Of a DNA stretch of 64,000 nt, positions 26,196 through 35,740 are shown one piece after another (the first letter of the stretch is position 1; every line of letters begins with the position of its first letter). The translations under genes were made by a program, and so were the position numbers. Source of the stretch: Mogibacterium sp. (GTDB lineage Bacteria > Bacillota > Clostridia > Peptostreptococcales > Anaerovoracaceae); NCBI GenBank assembly GCA_024403035.1, contig JAKSSP010000002.1:1-64000 (forward strand), in the 5' to 3' direction. The notes under the pieces were generated by a model, which did not search any database, was not told the DNA's origin, and worked only from the letters and a program-made list of their open reading frames with translations.

Positions 26196-27446
26196 CTATA
26201 GTCCAAGCGATACAGCTACGATGGTTCCGAGATAGTTACCGATAACGTAGCCGAATGTACCTGTGAGCATTGCCGGTCCGACGAGGTCGACCCAGCCCTG
26301 CGAGATAGCCATACCTGCAGCTGTGGTAGGTCCGCCGATGTTCGCGTTCGAAGCGATGATAGCGTCCTCAAGGTTGAACTTGAAGAGCTTGGCAGCTCCG
26401 AAGCAGAAGATCATGTTGACGAATACCATGATAGCTGTGAGTACAAGGAAGAGCGGGCTCTTTGTAACAACGGTGTAGATGTTTGCAGGAACACCGATTA
26501 CGAAGAGGAACAGGTAGATGAAGTAAGTACCGATCTCCTGAGATCCGTGCATTTCCTTTACTGTCTTTGTCATGAACGTAGCAACAAGTACGGAGAATGT
26601 TGTGATCCATACGTACTGGGATCCGAGGAACCTTACTACGAAGTTCATGAATACGCCGTTTGGCTCAAATCCGCCGAACAGTCCTGCAACCAGTCTGGAA
26701 ACCCAAACTACTGTGGAAGCATATGCGATATTGATCGCGATGTCCTTGAGGGAGATGTCCTTGCGGCTCCAGAACTGAGCAGCAAGTGTCTTTGCCTCTT
26801 CGAGATCTACTGCGCCGGACTCGACTTCCTCGATCAGAGGATGCTTGAAGTTCTTGCGGAACCAGCTGTTTCCTGCGAAGAAGATAAGTACGAAGAAGTA
26901 GATAGCCATCAGCAGGTTATCCGCTACTGTAGCAGCAGCTGTTACGTCCTCACCTGCAGCATACTGAGAAGCCATGGCAGCGAAGTTTACACCACCGCCG
27001 ATGTATGAACCTGTCATCATCGAAGCTACTCTTGCGAGGTCCTGAGCGTTTCCGTAAGGTCCCTTGAGCAGGAAGTAAGCGAGATATGCGCCGCAGACGG
27101 TACCCACAGCACCTATCAGGAAGATAACCAACATTCGTCCAGTCTCAGCCCAGATCTTCTTCATGTTGCACTGGAGAAGCAGCATAGGGATACCGAGAGG
27201 AACGATCACGCCCCATACGATGTCATCATAGAGTACGCATGAAGTCGGGATTACTCCCAGGTTGGCAAGGACCATAGCGATGATCAGAGCGATGATAGCG
27301 CCGGAAACCTTGGAAGCCCATGTGTATTTCTGCTCCAGCCAGATGGAGAAGAATACGCCAACGGTCATGACTACAAGAAGTCCCCACATGTCATCGGCTG
27401 CGATCAGGGACTCACGTCCTACCAATCCCATCCATAAACCAGTCAT
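26196..27446 (-). CDS. DUF819 family membrane permease (YjcL-like)
   Basis: 416-residue integral membrane protein with 10-12 hydrophobic segments. MTGSYIGGGVNFAAMA and the late segment ASNANIGGPTTAAGMAISQGW form an internal repeat typical of DUF819 transport proteins. AGGAGG lies 7 nt before the ATG. As first gene of an operon with two dipeptidases acting on D-containing dipeptides, it is a good candidate importer for such peptides or an exporter of product; this is inference. Confidence 0.85.
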   Translation of the reverse strand: MTGLWMGLVGRESLIAADDMWGLLVVMTVGVFFSIWLEQKYTWASKVSGAIIALIIAMVLANLGVIPTSCVLYDDIVWGVIVPLGIPMLLLQCNMKKIWAETGRMLVIFLIGAVGTVCGAYLAYFLLKGPYGNAQDLARVASMMTGSYIGGGVNFAAMASQYAAGEDVTAAATVADNLLMAIYFFVLIFFAGNSWFRKNFKHPLIEEVESGAVDLEEAKTLAAQFWSRKDISLKDIAINIAYASTVVWVSRLVAGLFGGFEPNGVFMNFVVRFLGSQYVWITTFSVLVATFMTKTVKEMHGSQEIGTYFIYLFLFVIGVPANIYTVVTKSPLFLVLTAIMVFVNMIFCFGAAKLFKFNLEDAIIASNANIGGPTTAAGMAISQGWVDLVGPAMLTGTFGYVIGNYLGTIVAVSLGL

Positions 27447-27503
27447 AATAAAACCTCCTTATTTATGACACAGTTGCCCGTTTTCGGGTATATTGACGAC
27501 CTA

Positions 27504-27531
27504 ATTATAACACTCTTCTTCACATATTCAA
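27504..27531 (-). promoter_or_regulatory. Promoter of the DUF819-dipeptidase operon
   Basis: TTGAAT (27526-27531), 16-nt spacer, TATAAT (27504-27509), followed by a 58-nt leader to the ATG at 27446. The leader contains the short hairpin CCCGAAAACGGG (27478-27489), of unknown meaning. Confidence 0.7.
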
Positions 27532-27540
27532 CACATATCT

Positions 27541-27573
27541 GATAAGAAAATAACGGAGTCATATGGCTCCGTT
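27541..27573 (-). terminator. Terminator overlapping the end of the TPR gene
   Basis: Stem AACGGAG / CTCCGTT (27552-27573) followed by ATTTTCTTATC on the minus strand. The 5' arm encodes the last codons of the TPR protein and the loop contains its TGA stop codon. Confidence 0.8.
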
Positions 27574-28620
27574 TTCTTCTTCTCTGTTGCTATTGACTAT
27601 ACCGATCTTATTGCGGTATTTTGCGGCGTTTTCCTTATCCCCTGTTGCTTCATACAAATGGACAAGTTCATCCATTGCGTCCGTATTGCTCGGTGAAAGT
27701 GTCAGGACTTTTTTGAAGTCTGCGATCGCTTCATCCGCGTTGCCAAGGGATGCCTCAGCTACCCCGAGATAATACCAGAGCGGCCACCACTGCGAGTATC
27801 TGCCTTCAGTATACTTCATCAGAGTGTCCTTTCCTCCGACAAAGTCTCCGCCCATGATGCTGTTGCATCCAAGCTCTATCTGGACAGGCTCTTCAAGTTC
27901 TTCCACCCTTTCGGATATCTCTTCTCTGAGAGATGCCAGCAGCTCATCATCCATCTCATGGATCTCGGTCTCGCTTCCTGCGGACAGTCTGAGGAAGTCC
28001 TGCCATGTGAGCCTTGCCTTGAGGTAGAGGCCCATGTTTAGATAAGCATATCCAAGGAAATAATATCCCATCGCGAAATCCGGATGGATCATAGTCAGGA
28101 GTTCGAATGTCTCGGAAGACTCGGCCTTGAATAGACCTATCCTCTCCTCATCGCCCATGCCGTCATCTGCCGCGGCCGCTTCCGTCTCATATGCCTCCTT
28201 GCAGGCCCTGGCATAAAGGTAAAGAGCATCTCTTGACTTAGGGTCAAGCCTGAGAGCTGCTCTCAGCTGCATGCAGGCATCCTCAAAATCGCCCATGTCA
28301 GCTGAATGTGCTCCTTCGGACACCAGCATAGCTACAGCGTTCTCTCCTACCGCGTGTTTGATGAAATTCGCGTATTTATCCGCGTAGAGGAAGAGCGGGT
28401 CGCCTCCCATGATTCTCGCCATGTTGAGGACGATGTTTTTAAGGTCGATAGTTCCTTTGGCGTCGCTCCCCTCTATCCCGACAGGAACGGGGATCCCGCT
28501 GAGGATCTCAGCCGCGTTGGTCCTCTCAAGGTAGTCAGGCGAAAGCTCCGCGAACATCATATTCTGAATTCGCGGAGAGAGGTATTTGCTTATTCTGTCT
28601 TTGTTTTCTGCTTCGTTCAA
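27559..28620 (-). CDS. Tetratricopeptide repeat protein
   Basis: 353-residue soluble protein. TPR-like helical pairs are visible at about 108-130 (GDFEDACMQLRAALRLDPKS), 180-205 (YYFLGYAYLNMGLYLKA) and 283-330 (YLGVAEASLGNADEAIADF then LTLSPSNTDAMDELVHLYEATG). The N-terminal 90 residues are of unknown fold. The start overlaps the stop of the preceding radical-SAM-like gene by 4 nt (ATGA), so the two products are made together and probably interact. Function unknown. Confidence 0.85.
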   Translation of the reverse strand: MNEAENKDRISKYLSPRIQNMMFAELSPDYLERTNAAEILSGIPVPVGIEGSDAKGTIDLKNIVLNMARIMGGDPLFLYADKYANFIKHAVGENAVAMLVSEGAHSADMGDFEDACMQLRAALRLDPKSRDALYLYARACKEAYETEAAAADDGMGDEERIGLFKAESSETFELLTMIHPDFAMGYYFLGYAYLNMGLYLKARLTWQDFLRLSAGSETEIHEMDDELLASLREEISERVEELEEPVQIELGCNSIMGGDFVGGKDTLMKYTEGRYSQWWPLWYYLGVAEASLGNADEAIADFKKVLTLSPSNTDAMDELVHLYEATGDKENAAKYRNKIGIVNSNREEENGAI

Positions 28621-30137
28621 TCTATATCCCAGCCTTTTATATCGAACTTCTTGATCGCTTCTTCCGAGATCATTGTCTCAAGATCCGCGTAAATGACGTC
28701 CTTGAGGATGTCGAGCTTCACAGGATCGGCGAGGTCGTCGTACAGACCGCCGGCGAACGCGAAGAGTATGCGTGCCAGATGCTCTTTCTTGCGGGTCTTG
28801 CTGCCAAGACCTTTCTTTGTGATGAATGAGGAAAGCCTGCTGAACAGATCGTACGGTTTGATACCCGTGTCATTCAGCACTCTTGGGATGGACTTCTTGA
28901 ATCCGCCGTCACCTACATAGCTTTCGACCGTGCGGGCAATGCCTCTGATCCTCAGCATCTCTTCCGCGGTCATATGGCTCGTCGCGATGACCTCATAAGG
29001 AGAATCATACGCGAATACATAGCCGTACGCGTTAGAATCTGCTCTGAGATCGGTGCCCTTGCTTATATAAAGCCCATCGATGTGGACCGGCATTCCCTCT
29101 GCCATTCCGAAGGCCTTGTTGAAGGATCTCGCGAACATCGCCTCTGTCTCAAGAGGCAGTCCGGCCTTCACGTGTATCTCCGTCACGATATTGCCTGCCT
29201 GCAGAAGCTTTGTGGTGTTGTACATGAGGCGGTAGATGTTCTCTCCCCTGCCAATGGCTGCCAGAACTTCCGCGTTTGTGCTCGCGATATCTATGTTGAA
29301 TATGATCTGCCCGTCTCTGGCTTCAGAAAGCAACCTTATGGTCTCTTCATCAAGTTCATCACCGTTTACATTGAACTCGAAAGATGTCACGCCGTTGTCG
29401 TTGTTGATGATGTACTCAAATATCCTGTACGCTCTCTCACTGTTGTAGTTGAAGAACCTGTCGAGGAATACCACGCGGCTCACTTCCTTGGCGAGGAAGT
29501 ATCTGAGCTCTGTGCAGACTCTGCCGAGGCTGAGAGCCCTTACTCTTGCATCCGGAAGATGCTGCGAATAGACGGTCCTGTCCGAAGTTCCCCTTATCGT
29601 CTCGTAATAGACAGTACCCTTGCCCGCTTCAAACTTCTCATAAGGGAAAGGCAATGATTCTACATCTACAGGCGCGTCATACGGATTGACGATTATCTCA
29701 TCGTTTTCTCTGTATGCAAGGCCGGCTATGTTCTCGAAGTCGAATTCATAGTCGAGGATAGACTTGAGGAAGTTGAACATCACGCTCTCTCCCTCACCTC
29801 TGATCACATAGTCGACAAAAGGAAATTCCATCATGAAACTGCGTGTCTCGAACGACACCTGCATGCCGCCGAAAAGCACCGCGATGCTCGGTACAGCTTT
29901 CTTGACCATTTCAGCCACGTGCCTGAGCTTTGCTTCGTTTTCATCATTGGCATGGAAATAGACCATGTTGTACTGGCCTGTAGCGATATCTTCAAATATG
30001 TCCGCGTAGAGGTCAGTACGTTCATAGGTCCTGATCTGTACGTCCACCGGTGAATCGGTGACCACGCTGAACAGATACTTGAGTTCGAGGTCGGTTCTTT
30101 TGTTGTCCGATTTGATCGTTGTCAGCAGGAGTTTCAT
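28617..30137 (-). CDS. Radical SAM-like protein (DUF4080 type) lacking the cluster cysteines
   Basis: 506-residue protein with an N-terminal cobalamin-binding-like Rossmann domain (about 1-130, VLFGGMQVSFETR, VDYVIRGEGESV), a radical SAM barrel and a DUF4080-like C-terminus. In relatives the barrel opens with RGCxxxCxYC. Here the corresponding segment is RGTSDRTVYS: T184, T188 and S191 replace all three cysteines that bind the 4Fe-4S cluster. The codons are ACT, ACC and TCG, so single read errors cannot explain it. The rest of the barrel (FLDRFFNYN, VHIDGLYISKGTDLR) is well preserved. Classical radical SAM chemistry is therefore unlikely; a binding or regulatory role with the TPR partner is plausible. 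Confidence 0.85.
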   Translation of the reverse strand: MKLLLTTIKSDNKRTDLELKYLFSVVTDSPVDVQIRTYERTDLYADIFEDIATGQYNMVYFHANDENEAKLRHVAEMVKKAVPSIAVLFGGMQVSFETRSFMMEFPFVDYVIRGEGESVMFNFLKSILDYEFDFENIAGLAYRENDEIIVNPYDAPVDVESLPFPYEKFEAGKGTVYYETIRGTSDRTVYSQHLPDARVRALSLGRVCTELRYFLAKEVSRVVFLDRFFNYNSERAYRIFEYIINNDNGVTSFEFNVNGDELDEETIRLLSEARDGQIIFNIDIASTNAEVLAAIGRGENIYRLMYNTTKLLQAGNIVTEIHVKAGLPLETEAMFARSFNKAFGMAEGMPVHIDGLYISKGTDLRADSNAYGYVFAYDSPYEVIATSHMTAEEMLRIRGIARTVESYVGDGGFKKSIPRVLNDTGIKPYDLFSRLSSFITKKGLGSKTRKKEHLARILFAFAGGLYDDLADPVKLDILKDVIYADLETMISEEAIKKFDIKGWDID

Positions 30138-30181
30138 TTGTTCTTCCTTTCGTATCCGGTCGTCCGGGTTCGATTATATCG

Positions 30182-31909
30182 TTACATGCGTTCAGGAGCA
30201 GCTATGCCAAGCAGCCCCAGACAATTTGCAATCACGGTCTTTGAAGCCTTTACGAGAGACAGTTTTGCTGCCCTTTCCTTCTCATCATCAACAAGGATGT
30301 GCTCATCATGATAGAACTTGTTAAACGACTGGGCGATATCCACCAGGTGGCGTGTGACTATCGAAGGCTCATACTTTTCAGCCGCCTCGATGACCACCTC
30401 AGGCACTCTGTAAAGGAGTTTCGCGAGAGCGTAAGCGCTGTCGCTTCCGAGGTATGAAGCATCGATGCTTCCGAGTGAATCTACATCGACGCCGGCAGCT
30501 GCCGCCTTTCTGAGTACGCTTGACGCTCTTGCGTGTGTGTACTGTACATACGGGCCTGTCTCGCCGTCAAAGTTGAGGACCTTGTCCCATGAGAACACGT
30601 AGTCCTTGATCTTATTGTTTGAGAGTTCCTGGAAAATGACAGCTCCGATACCGACTTCCCTGGATACCTCGTCGATGTCCACTCCCTGCACTTCCTTCTC
30701 ACGCATTATATCAGCCGTCTTGGCGACTGCCGTATTGAGAACGTCTTCAAGGAACACGACTCTGCCCTCGCGTGTCGACATCATCTTGATGTCATCTCCA
30801 TCGGACAGGCTCACCAGACCGAACGGTACATGGACACAATCCTTCTCCCACTCGTAACCCATGAGCTGGAGGACCTTCTTCCACTGCTTGAAGTGCAGGT
30901 TCTGCTGCGATGCCACGACGTAGATGCACTTGTAGAAGTCGTAGTGCTCTTTGCGGTATACCGCGGCCGCGATGTCTCTTGTGACATAAAGGCTGGATCC
31001 GTCAGATTTGGTGATCATGGCGGCTCCGAGGCCGTAAGGCTCAAGATCAACGATCTGTGCGCCCTGTGATTCCACCAGGAGACCCGTGTCCTTGAGTTCC
31101 TGTATGAATCTCGGCATCTTGTCGGAATAGAAGCTTTCTCCCGCATACGAGTCAAAAGTGATGCCCAGCATGTCATAGACACGGTTGAACTCTTCAAGGC
31201 TCAGTTTCCTGAACTTCTCCCAAAGCTCCAGCTCTGCGGGTTCGCCGGCTTCGAGTCTTACGAAGGTCTCCCTGGCCTCGTCTTCGAGTTCAGGATGCTC
31301 TTTTGCTTCTTCATGGAACCTTGTATAGTAGCCCAGAAGCGCTTTTATAGGCTCTTTGGCAAGTTCTTCTTCGCTTCCCCACTTGCGGTAAGCGACTATC
31401 ATCTTGCCGAACTGTGTGCCGTAGTCTCCAAGGTGGTTGATCCTTGTGACATCATAGCCTACAGCATCATAGAGCTTGTAAAGAGCGTTTCCGATGACCG
31501 TGCTCCTGATATGGCCTATATGAAACGGCTTAGCGATGTTAGGCGATGAGTATTCGACGATTACCTTGCGTCCCTGACCGCAGTCAGATCTGCCGTATTC
31601 AGGGCCCAGCTTGTTTACTTCTTCTACGACTTCACCTGCAAAATAGGCTCTGTCGATAAAGAAGTTGACATAGGCATTGACGTTCTCAACCTTTGCAAAG
31701 GCTTCAGAACCGCCGGCTTTGGCGGCGATATCCGCAGCGATGAGCTGCGGAGCCTTGCGAAGAACCTTCGCAAGCCTGAAGCACGGAAAGGCGTAATCGC
31801 CCATTTTCTCGTCTGCAGGTATCTCTATCATGCCCTTTATGTCCTGTTGCGACAATCCGAGCGACTCATCATATATTTTCTCAGCAATTATTTCTTTGAA
31901 ATCTGTCAT
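30182..31909 (-). CDS. argS: Arginyl-tRNA synthetase
   Basis: Class I synthetase of 575 residues. HIGH motif at 130-133 in AKPFHIGHIRS, preceded by the family pattern VEYSSPNIA; the KMSK loop is replaced by MMSTREG, as usual for ArgRS; DALR-type anticodon domain at the C-terminus. AAAGGA lies 6 nt before the ATG. A TATAAT at about 31964-31969 could be a -10 box but has no good -35. The gene is followed by the radical-SAM-like/TPR pair after 44 nt. Confidence 0.97.
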   Translation of the reverse strand: MTDFKEIIAEKIYDESLGLSQQDIKGMIEIPADEKMGDYAFPCFRLAKVLRKAPQLIAADIAAKAGGSEAFAKVENVNAYVNFFIDRAYFAGEVVEEVNKLGPEYGRSDCGQGRKVIVEYSSPNIAKPFHIGHIRSTVIGNALYKLYDAVGYDVTRINHLGDYGTQFGKMIVAYRKWGSEEELAKEPIKALLGYYTRFHEEAKEHPELEDEARETFVRLEAGEPAELELWEKFRKLSLEEFNRVYDMLGITFDSYAGESFYSDKMPRFIQELKDTGLLVESQGAQIVDLEPYGLGAAMITKSDGSSLYVTRDIAAAVYRKEHYDFYKCIYVVASQQNLHFKQWKKVLQLMGYEWEKDCVHVPFGLVSLSDGDDIKMMSTREGRVVFLEDVLNTAVAKTADIMREKEVQGVDIDEVSREVGIGAVIFQELSNNKIKDYVFSWDKVLNFDGETGPYVQYTHARASSVLRKAAAAGVDVDSLGSIDASYLGSDSAYALAKLLYRVPEVVIEAAEKYEPSIVTRHLVDIAQSFNKFYHDEHILVDDEKERAAKLSLVKASKTVIANCLGLLGIAAPERM

Positions 31910-32000
31910 TTTTAGTCCTTTACTGTAATGTTTTATCTGCCACTTTATTATTCAGGCAGGTAATTATATCAAATCGGGCCGTTTATTACTATATTTCAGT

Positions 32001-34412
32001 TTATTTACGGTCCTTAAGTTCCACTATCGTGCATCCGTCGCCGCCTTCATTGTACGGAGCGGACTTGAATGACTTCACATGCTTGTTGTGTGACAGTTCC
32101 TGTCTTACTCCGCTTCTGAGTATCCCCTCTCCGCGTCCGTGTATCACGTGGACGGTCTTGAGTCCTGCGAGGAATGCGTCGTCGATGTACTTGCTGACCA
32201 GATCACACGCTTCTTCAAGGTTCTTTCCTATAACATTGATCTCGGTCTTTATGGTCTTGGATTTGCTTAACGACAGATCGCCGTATCTTGCTCTGTTTTT
32301 CTCCTTATGGCCCTGAGGCTCCGACTCGGCTATAACCAGATCCCTGACGTTGACATCCATCCTGATGGATCCGAGTCTCAGCTTCACATTGCCTCTTGAA
32401 TCAGGCAGGCTTTCCACGTCTCCGGTCTGACCCAGCTTCATATACTTGACTCTCATGCCCACCTTGATATCTTCAGGCTCAGGCGTCTTGCCGGTCTGTA
32501 TGGTCTGTACCTCCGGCGCTTTTTCAGGCTTGAGCGCGGACTCAGCCTGTCTTAGTTTTCTGCGTCCGTCTGCAGCTCCGCCCGCTATGTGGCCCTCGTT
32601 GAACCCGGCATCTTTCTTCTTATGCTGGATATCCCTGAGTTCTGCGGTTATCTCGTCGATGGTTCCCTGGGCGTCTCTCAGCATGCCGCCGGCCTTTTTA
32701 CGGGCCTCTTCCACGATCCTGGCGGCCTCTGCCCTGGCCTTTGCAAGTTCTTTCTCCGCCTCTGTCTTGACTTCATGAGCGGCTTCTATCTCTCTGCCCG
32801 CTTCCGCGAGTCTTTCTTCCGCCCTTGCCTGGTCGGCTTCGACTCTGCTGACGGCTTCTTCGAATTCGAGCTGCTCTTCACCAAGCAGTTCAGTAGCCCT
32901 GTCGATTATGGTCTTGTCCAGGCCCAGCTTTTCGGATATCTCAAAGGCATTCGATTTGCCCGGAAGACCAACTCTCAGCCTGTATGTAGGCGAGAGCGTC
33001 TCAACGTCGAATTCCATTGATGCGTTCTCCACTCCGGGCGTCGAAAGAGCGTATTTCTTCAGTTCGGTATAGTGAGTGGTAGCCGCAACAAGAGCGCCGG
33101 CTTCCTTGAGCCTTTCAAGCTCCGCTATGCCAAGCGCTGCTCCTTCAAGAGGGTCCGTGCCTGCTCCCAGCTCGTCCAGGAGCACCAGGCTGCCCTCTCC
33201 CGCGCTCTCAAAAATCTCGATTATGTTCTTCATGTGCGATGAGAAGGTACTGAGGCTCTGCTCTATGCTCTGCTCATCACCGATGTCGGCGAATACTTCC
33301 TTGAGAACAGGCAGGCTGCTTTTCTCATCTGCAGGTATGTGAAGTCCGCTCTGCGCCATAAGACACAGAAGACCTATCGTCTTAAGAGTGACCGTCTTGC
33401 CGCCTGTGTTAGGGCCGGTTATGAGGAGCGTCGTCCAGTCATGCCCAAGCTCAACATTGATCGGAACCACCCTTTCCGCAGGTATCAGCGGATGGCGTCC
33501 GGTCCTTATATCTATGTAGTTATCTTCGTTCAGAAGCGGTTCAGCGCCGTCCATAAGGCAGGACAGCTTGCCTTTGGCGTTTATGAAATCCAGTTCGGCC
33601 ATCAGCCTCTGGTCGTTCAGAAGGCTCTGGTGATGTTCGCCGACCCTGCTGCTGAAGAGTTCCAGTATCCTTACGATCTCCGCCTGTTCGTCCAGCTCAA
33701 GCTGCCTCAGCTCGTTGTTCAGATTGACAACTGACTGAGGTTCCACGAAGAGCGTGGCTCCCGTCGATGACTGGTCGTGCACCATTCCCGGAAAAAGGCT
33801 TATGTATTCTCTCTTGACCGGTATGACATATCTGCCGTTACGCATGGTGACTATCGCGTCCTGCAGGTGTGTTTTGGCAGATCCCGAACTTATCATCTTC
33901 TGCAAACGGGATTTTATGAGATCGTTTTTGTTGCGTATATCGCGTCTTATGGCTCTCAGTGCGGGAGAGGCGTTGTCCGACATCTCGTCCTCACTGATTA
34001 TCGCATTGGAAATGTCCTGTTCTAGCTTCGTTACCGGATCGAGCAGTCCCGCGATCTCAGGTATCACCTTGAGTCCTTCAGGCATGTCGCTGTTCAGGAA
34101 GGTCTTCACCTGGCGGGCCGAAGCAATGCTGACCCTTATCTGAAGGAGTTCCCTCATGCTGAGGCATCTGCCTCTCCTGGCCATTGACACTATGCCGCTT
34201 ATATCTCCGATCTCTCCTACCGGAATGCTTCCCTTATAGGAAATAACGGAAACCGCTTCCGTAGTTTCCGTTAGTGCATCCTTTGCCATGCGCGTATTGG
34301 TCATAGGCTCAAGACTGTCTATTCTTTCTTTAGCCAGACCCGAGCCTGCCTGATCGCGCAGAAGCCCAAGTATTTTATTTAATTCGAGGAGTGTGAGTAT
34401 CTTAGAATTCAT
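32001..34412 (-). CDS. mutS2: Endonuclease MutS2
   Basis: 803-residue MutS paralogue without mismatch-recognition domain. MutS core with Walker A GPNTGGKT (333-340), LVLLDELGAGTDPLEGAAL (Walker B), a coiled-coil clamp region (about 515-620), a KOW-like segment (VKYMKLGQTGDVESL) and a C-terminal Smr nuclease domain (VIHGRGEGILR). MutS2 acts on branched DNA or, in B. subtilis, on collided ribosomes. It overlaps zapA by 11 nt. Confidence 0.96.
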   Translation of the reverse strand: MNSKILTLLELNKILGLLRDQAGSGLAKERIDSLEPMTNTRMAKDALTETTEAVSVISYKGSIPVGEIGDISGIVSMARRGRCLSMRELLQIRVSIASARQVKTFLNSDMPEGLKVIPEIAGLLDPVTKLEQDISNAIISEDEMSDNASPALRAIRRDIRNKNDLIKSRLQKMISSGSAKTHLQDAIVTMRNGRYVIPVKREYISLFPGMVHDQSSTGATLFVEPQSVVNLNNELRQLELDEQAEIVRILELFSSRVGEHHQSLLNDQRLMAELDFINAKGKLSCLMDGAEPLLNEDNYIDIRTGRHPLIPAERVVPINVELGHDWTTLLITGPNTGGKTVTLKTIGLLCLMAQSGLHIPADEKSSLPVLKEVFADIGDEQSIEQSLSTFSSHMKNIIEIFESAGEGSLVLLDELGAGTDPLEGAALGIAELERLKEAGALVAATTHYTELKKYALSTPGVENASMEFDVETLSPTYRLRVGLPGKSNAFEISEKLGLDKTIIDRATELLGEEQLEFEEAVSRVEADQARAEERLAEAGREIEAAHEVKTEAEKELAKARAEAARIVEEARKKAGGMLRDAQGTIDEITAELRDIQHKKKDAGFNEGHIAGGAADGRRKLRQAESALKPEKAPEVQTIQTGKTPEPEDIKVGMRVKYMKLGQTGDVESLPDSRGNVKLRLGSIRMDVNVRDLVIAESEPQGHKEKNRARYGDLSLSKSKTIKTEINVIGKNLEEACDLVSKYIDDAFLAGLKTVHVIHGRGEGILRSGVRQELSHNKHVKSFKSAPYNEGGDGCTIVELKDRK

Positions 34413-34887
34413 CTTCGCTGCTGTTCAGTCTCTTGATCGACTTCAGCTCGTTCTTGAGATTGACGTTCTCCATCTGCAGGTCGAAATATGCGTTTTCCAT
34501 CTCGACAAGCTTCTCCTGAAGTTTCTTATGATCTTCGGAATTCTGGGTCTGCCTGTCGACCTCGGATGACATCTTGTCCTTAAGGTCTGTTACCTGTTTC
34601 TTGGACTGCTCCCATAACTGGATGTAGTGCTTGACGTCATTGTCAAGCTGGTAATTTTCGGTCTGGAGCTTGAGCGTCATGTCTGTATTGTCCATGAGTT
34701 TCTCCGCGATATTGAGCGCTGTCAGTACCGCAGCCTTGTAATTCGGATTGACATTGAGCGCCTTGCTTGTAGCTCTGAGCTCTTCATCTACCATCTTTGC
34801 GATCTCCTTAATGCGCTCCTCGCTCTTCTCGCTGGAAAGCACATAATTGGCTCCGCATATCATTACATCGGCTCTGTTCTTTTCCAT
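34402..34887 (-). CDS. zapA: Cell division protein ZapA with long coiled coil
   Basis: 161-residue protein. The N-terminal 90 residues are the ZapA domain (ICGANYVLSSEKSEERIKEIA, then VLTALNIAEKL), which stabilises FtsZ bundles. Residues 95-155 form a coiled coil longer than in short ZapA proteins. It is coupled to mutS2 by an 11-nt overlap and lies 1 kb downstream of ftsZ in the same direction. Confidence 0.85.
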   Translation of the reverse strand: MEKNRADVMICGANYVLSSEKSEERIKEIAKMVDEELRATSKALNVNPNYKAAVLTALNIAEKLMDNTDMTLKLQTENYQLDNDVKHYIQLWEQSKKQVTDLKDKMSSEVDRQTQNSEDHKKLQEKLVEMENAYFDLQMENVNLKNELKSIKRLNSSEDEF

Positions 34888-34910
34888 TTCTTACCTCGCG
34901 TTGTTCTTTC

Positions 34911-35711
34911 TCATTCTCTGCCGCGCACAGTCTCATACATCAGAATGGCTGCGGCGACTGCCGCGTTGAGCGATTCGATCCTGCCTTTCATCGGAAGCGT
35001 CACCCTTACATCTGCCATCTCCATAAGAGCGTCAGATACGCCGCTTCCCTCGTTGCCTATGATAAGGGCTATCCCCCTGCTCAGGTCTTCTTCGTAGTAC
35101 GGCACGCCGCCGTTCACGTCAGTAACGACGATGCGCCTTCCCGATCTTCCGAGTATGCCCGTCAAGGCTTCCTCGTCCGGGACATAAATGACCGGTATCT
35201 CAAATACCATGCCCGCGGTAGCCCTGAGCACTTTAGGTGAATATATGTCCACCGTACCGCTCATGGCAACTATGGCCTTATAGCCCGCAGCAACTGCAGT
35301 CCTTATAAGAGTGCCCATATTGCCCGGATCCTGGATGCGGTCAAGTACCAGAATATTGTCATCAGGCCTCAGACCGTCAAGAATTGAAGGGCTGTATTCA
35401 CGCAGTCTTATGACTGCCAGCATGCCTATTCCATTCTCGGCATCCGTGAGTCCGGCGAATTCACGCGCGGGGACCTCACAGACTGTTACATCCGGGGAAT
35501 CTATGCATTTCCTGATGAAGTCAGGGGCATCATCTGCCGTGCCGGCAGGTATCATTATGAATTCAACGGCAAGATCCCTGTCAAGGACCTCTGTGACGAG
35601 ATTCCTGCCTTCTACCGCAAAACGCCCTTCAGCAGCGCGTCCCTTGCGGGTCGCCAGCTTTCTGACGAGTCTGATCCTGCTGTTGTCTCCAGATGTTATC
35701 CTGATCAGCAT
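34911..35711 (-). CDS. SpoU/TrmH-family RNA 2'-O-methyltransferase
   Basis: 266-residue protein with an N-terminal substrate-binding domain (about 1-105) and a SPOUT domain: LVLDRIQDPGNMGTLIRTA (motif 1), IIGNEGSGVS (motif 2) and PMKGRIESLNAAVAAAI (motif 3). These are the RlmB/TrmH-type motifs for methylating a ribose in rRNA or tRNA; the target nucleotide is not determined. No Shine-Dalgarno is visible before the ATG. It sits between ftsZ and zapA. Confidence 0.9.
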   Translation of the reverse strand: MLIRITSGDNSRIRLVRKLATRKGRAAEGRFAVEGRNLVTEVLDRDLAVEFIMIPAGTADDAPDFIRKCIDSPDVTVCEVPAREFAGLTDAENGIGMLAVIRLREYSPSILDGLRPDDNILVLDRIQDPGNMGTLIRTAVAAGYKAIVAMSGTVDIYSPKVLRATAGMVFEIPVIYVPDEEALTGILGRSGRRIVVTDVNGGVPYYEEDLSRGIALIIGNEGSGVSDALMEMADVRVTLPMKGRIESLNAAVAAAILMYETVRGRE

Positions 35712-35740
35712 GGCATTACGGCCGGGTCGGATCGTCCGGC

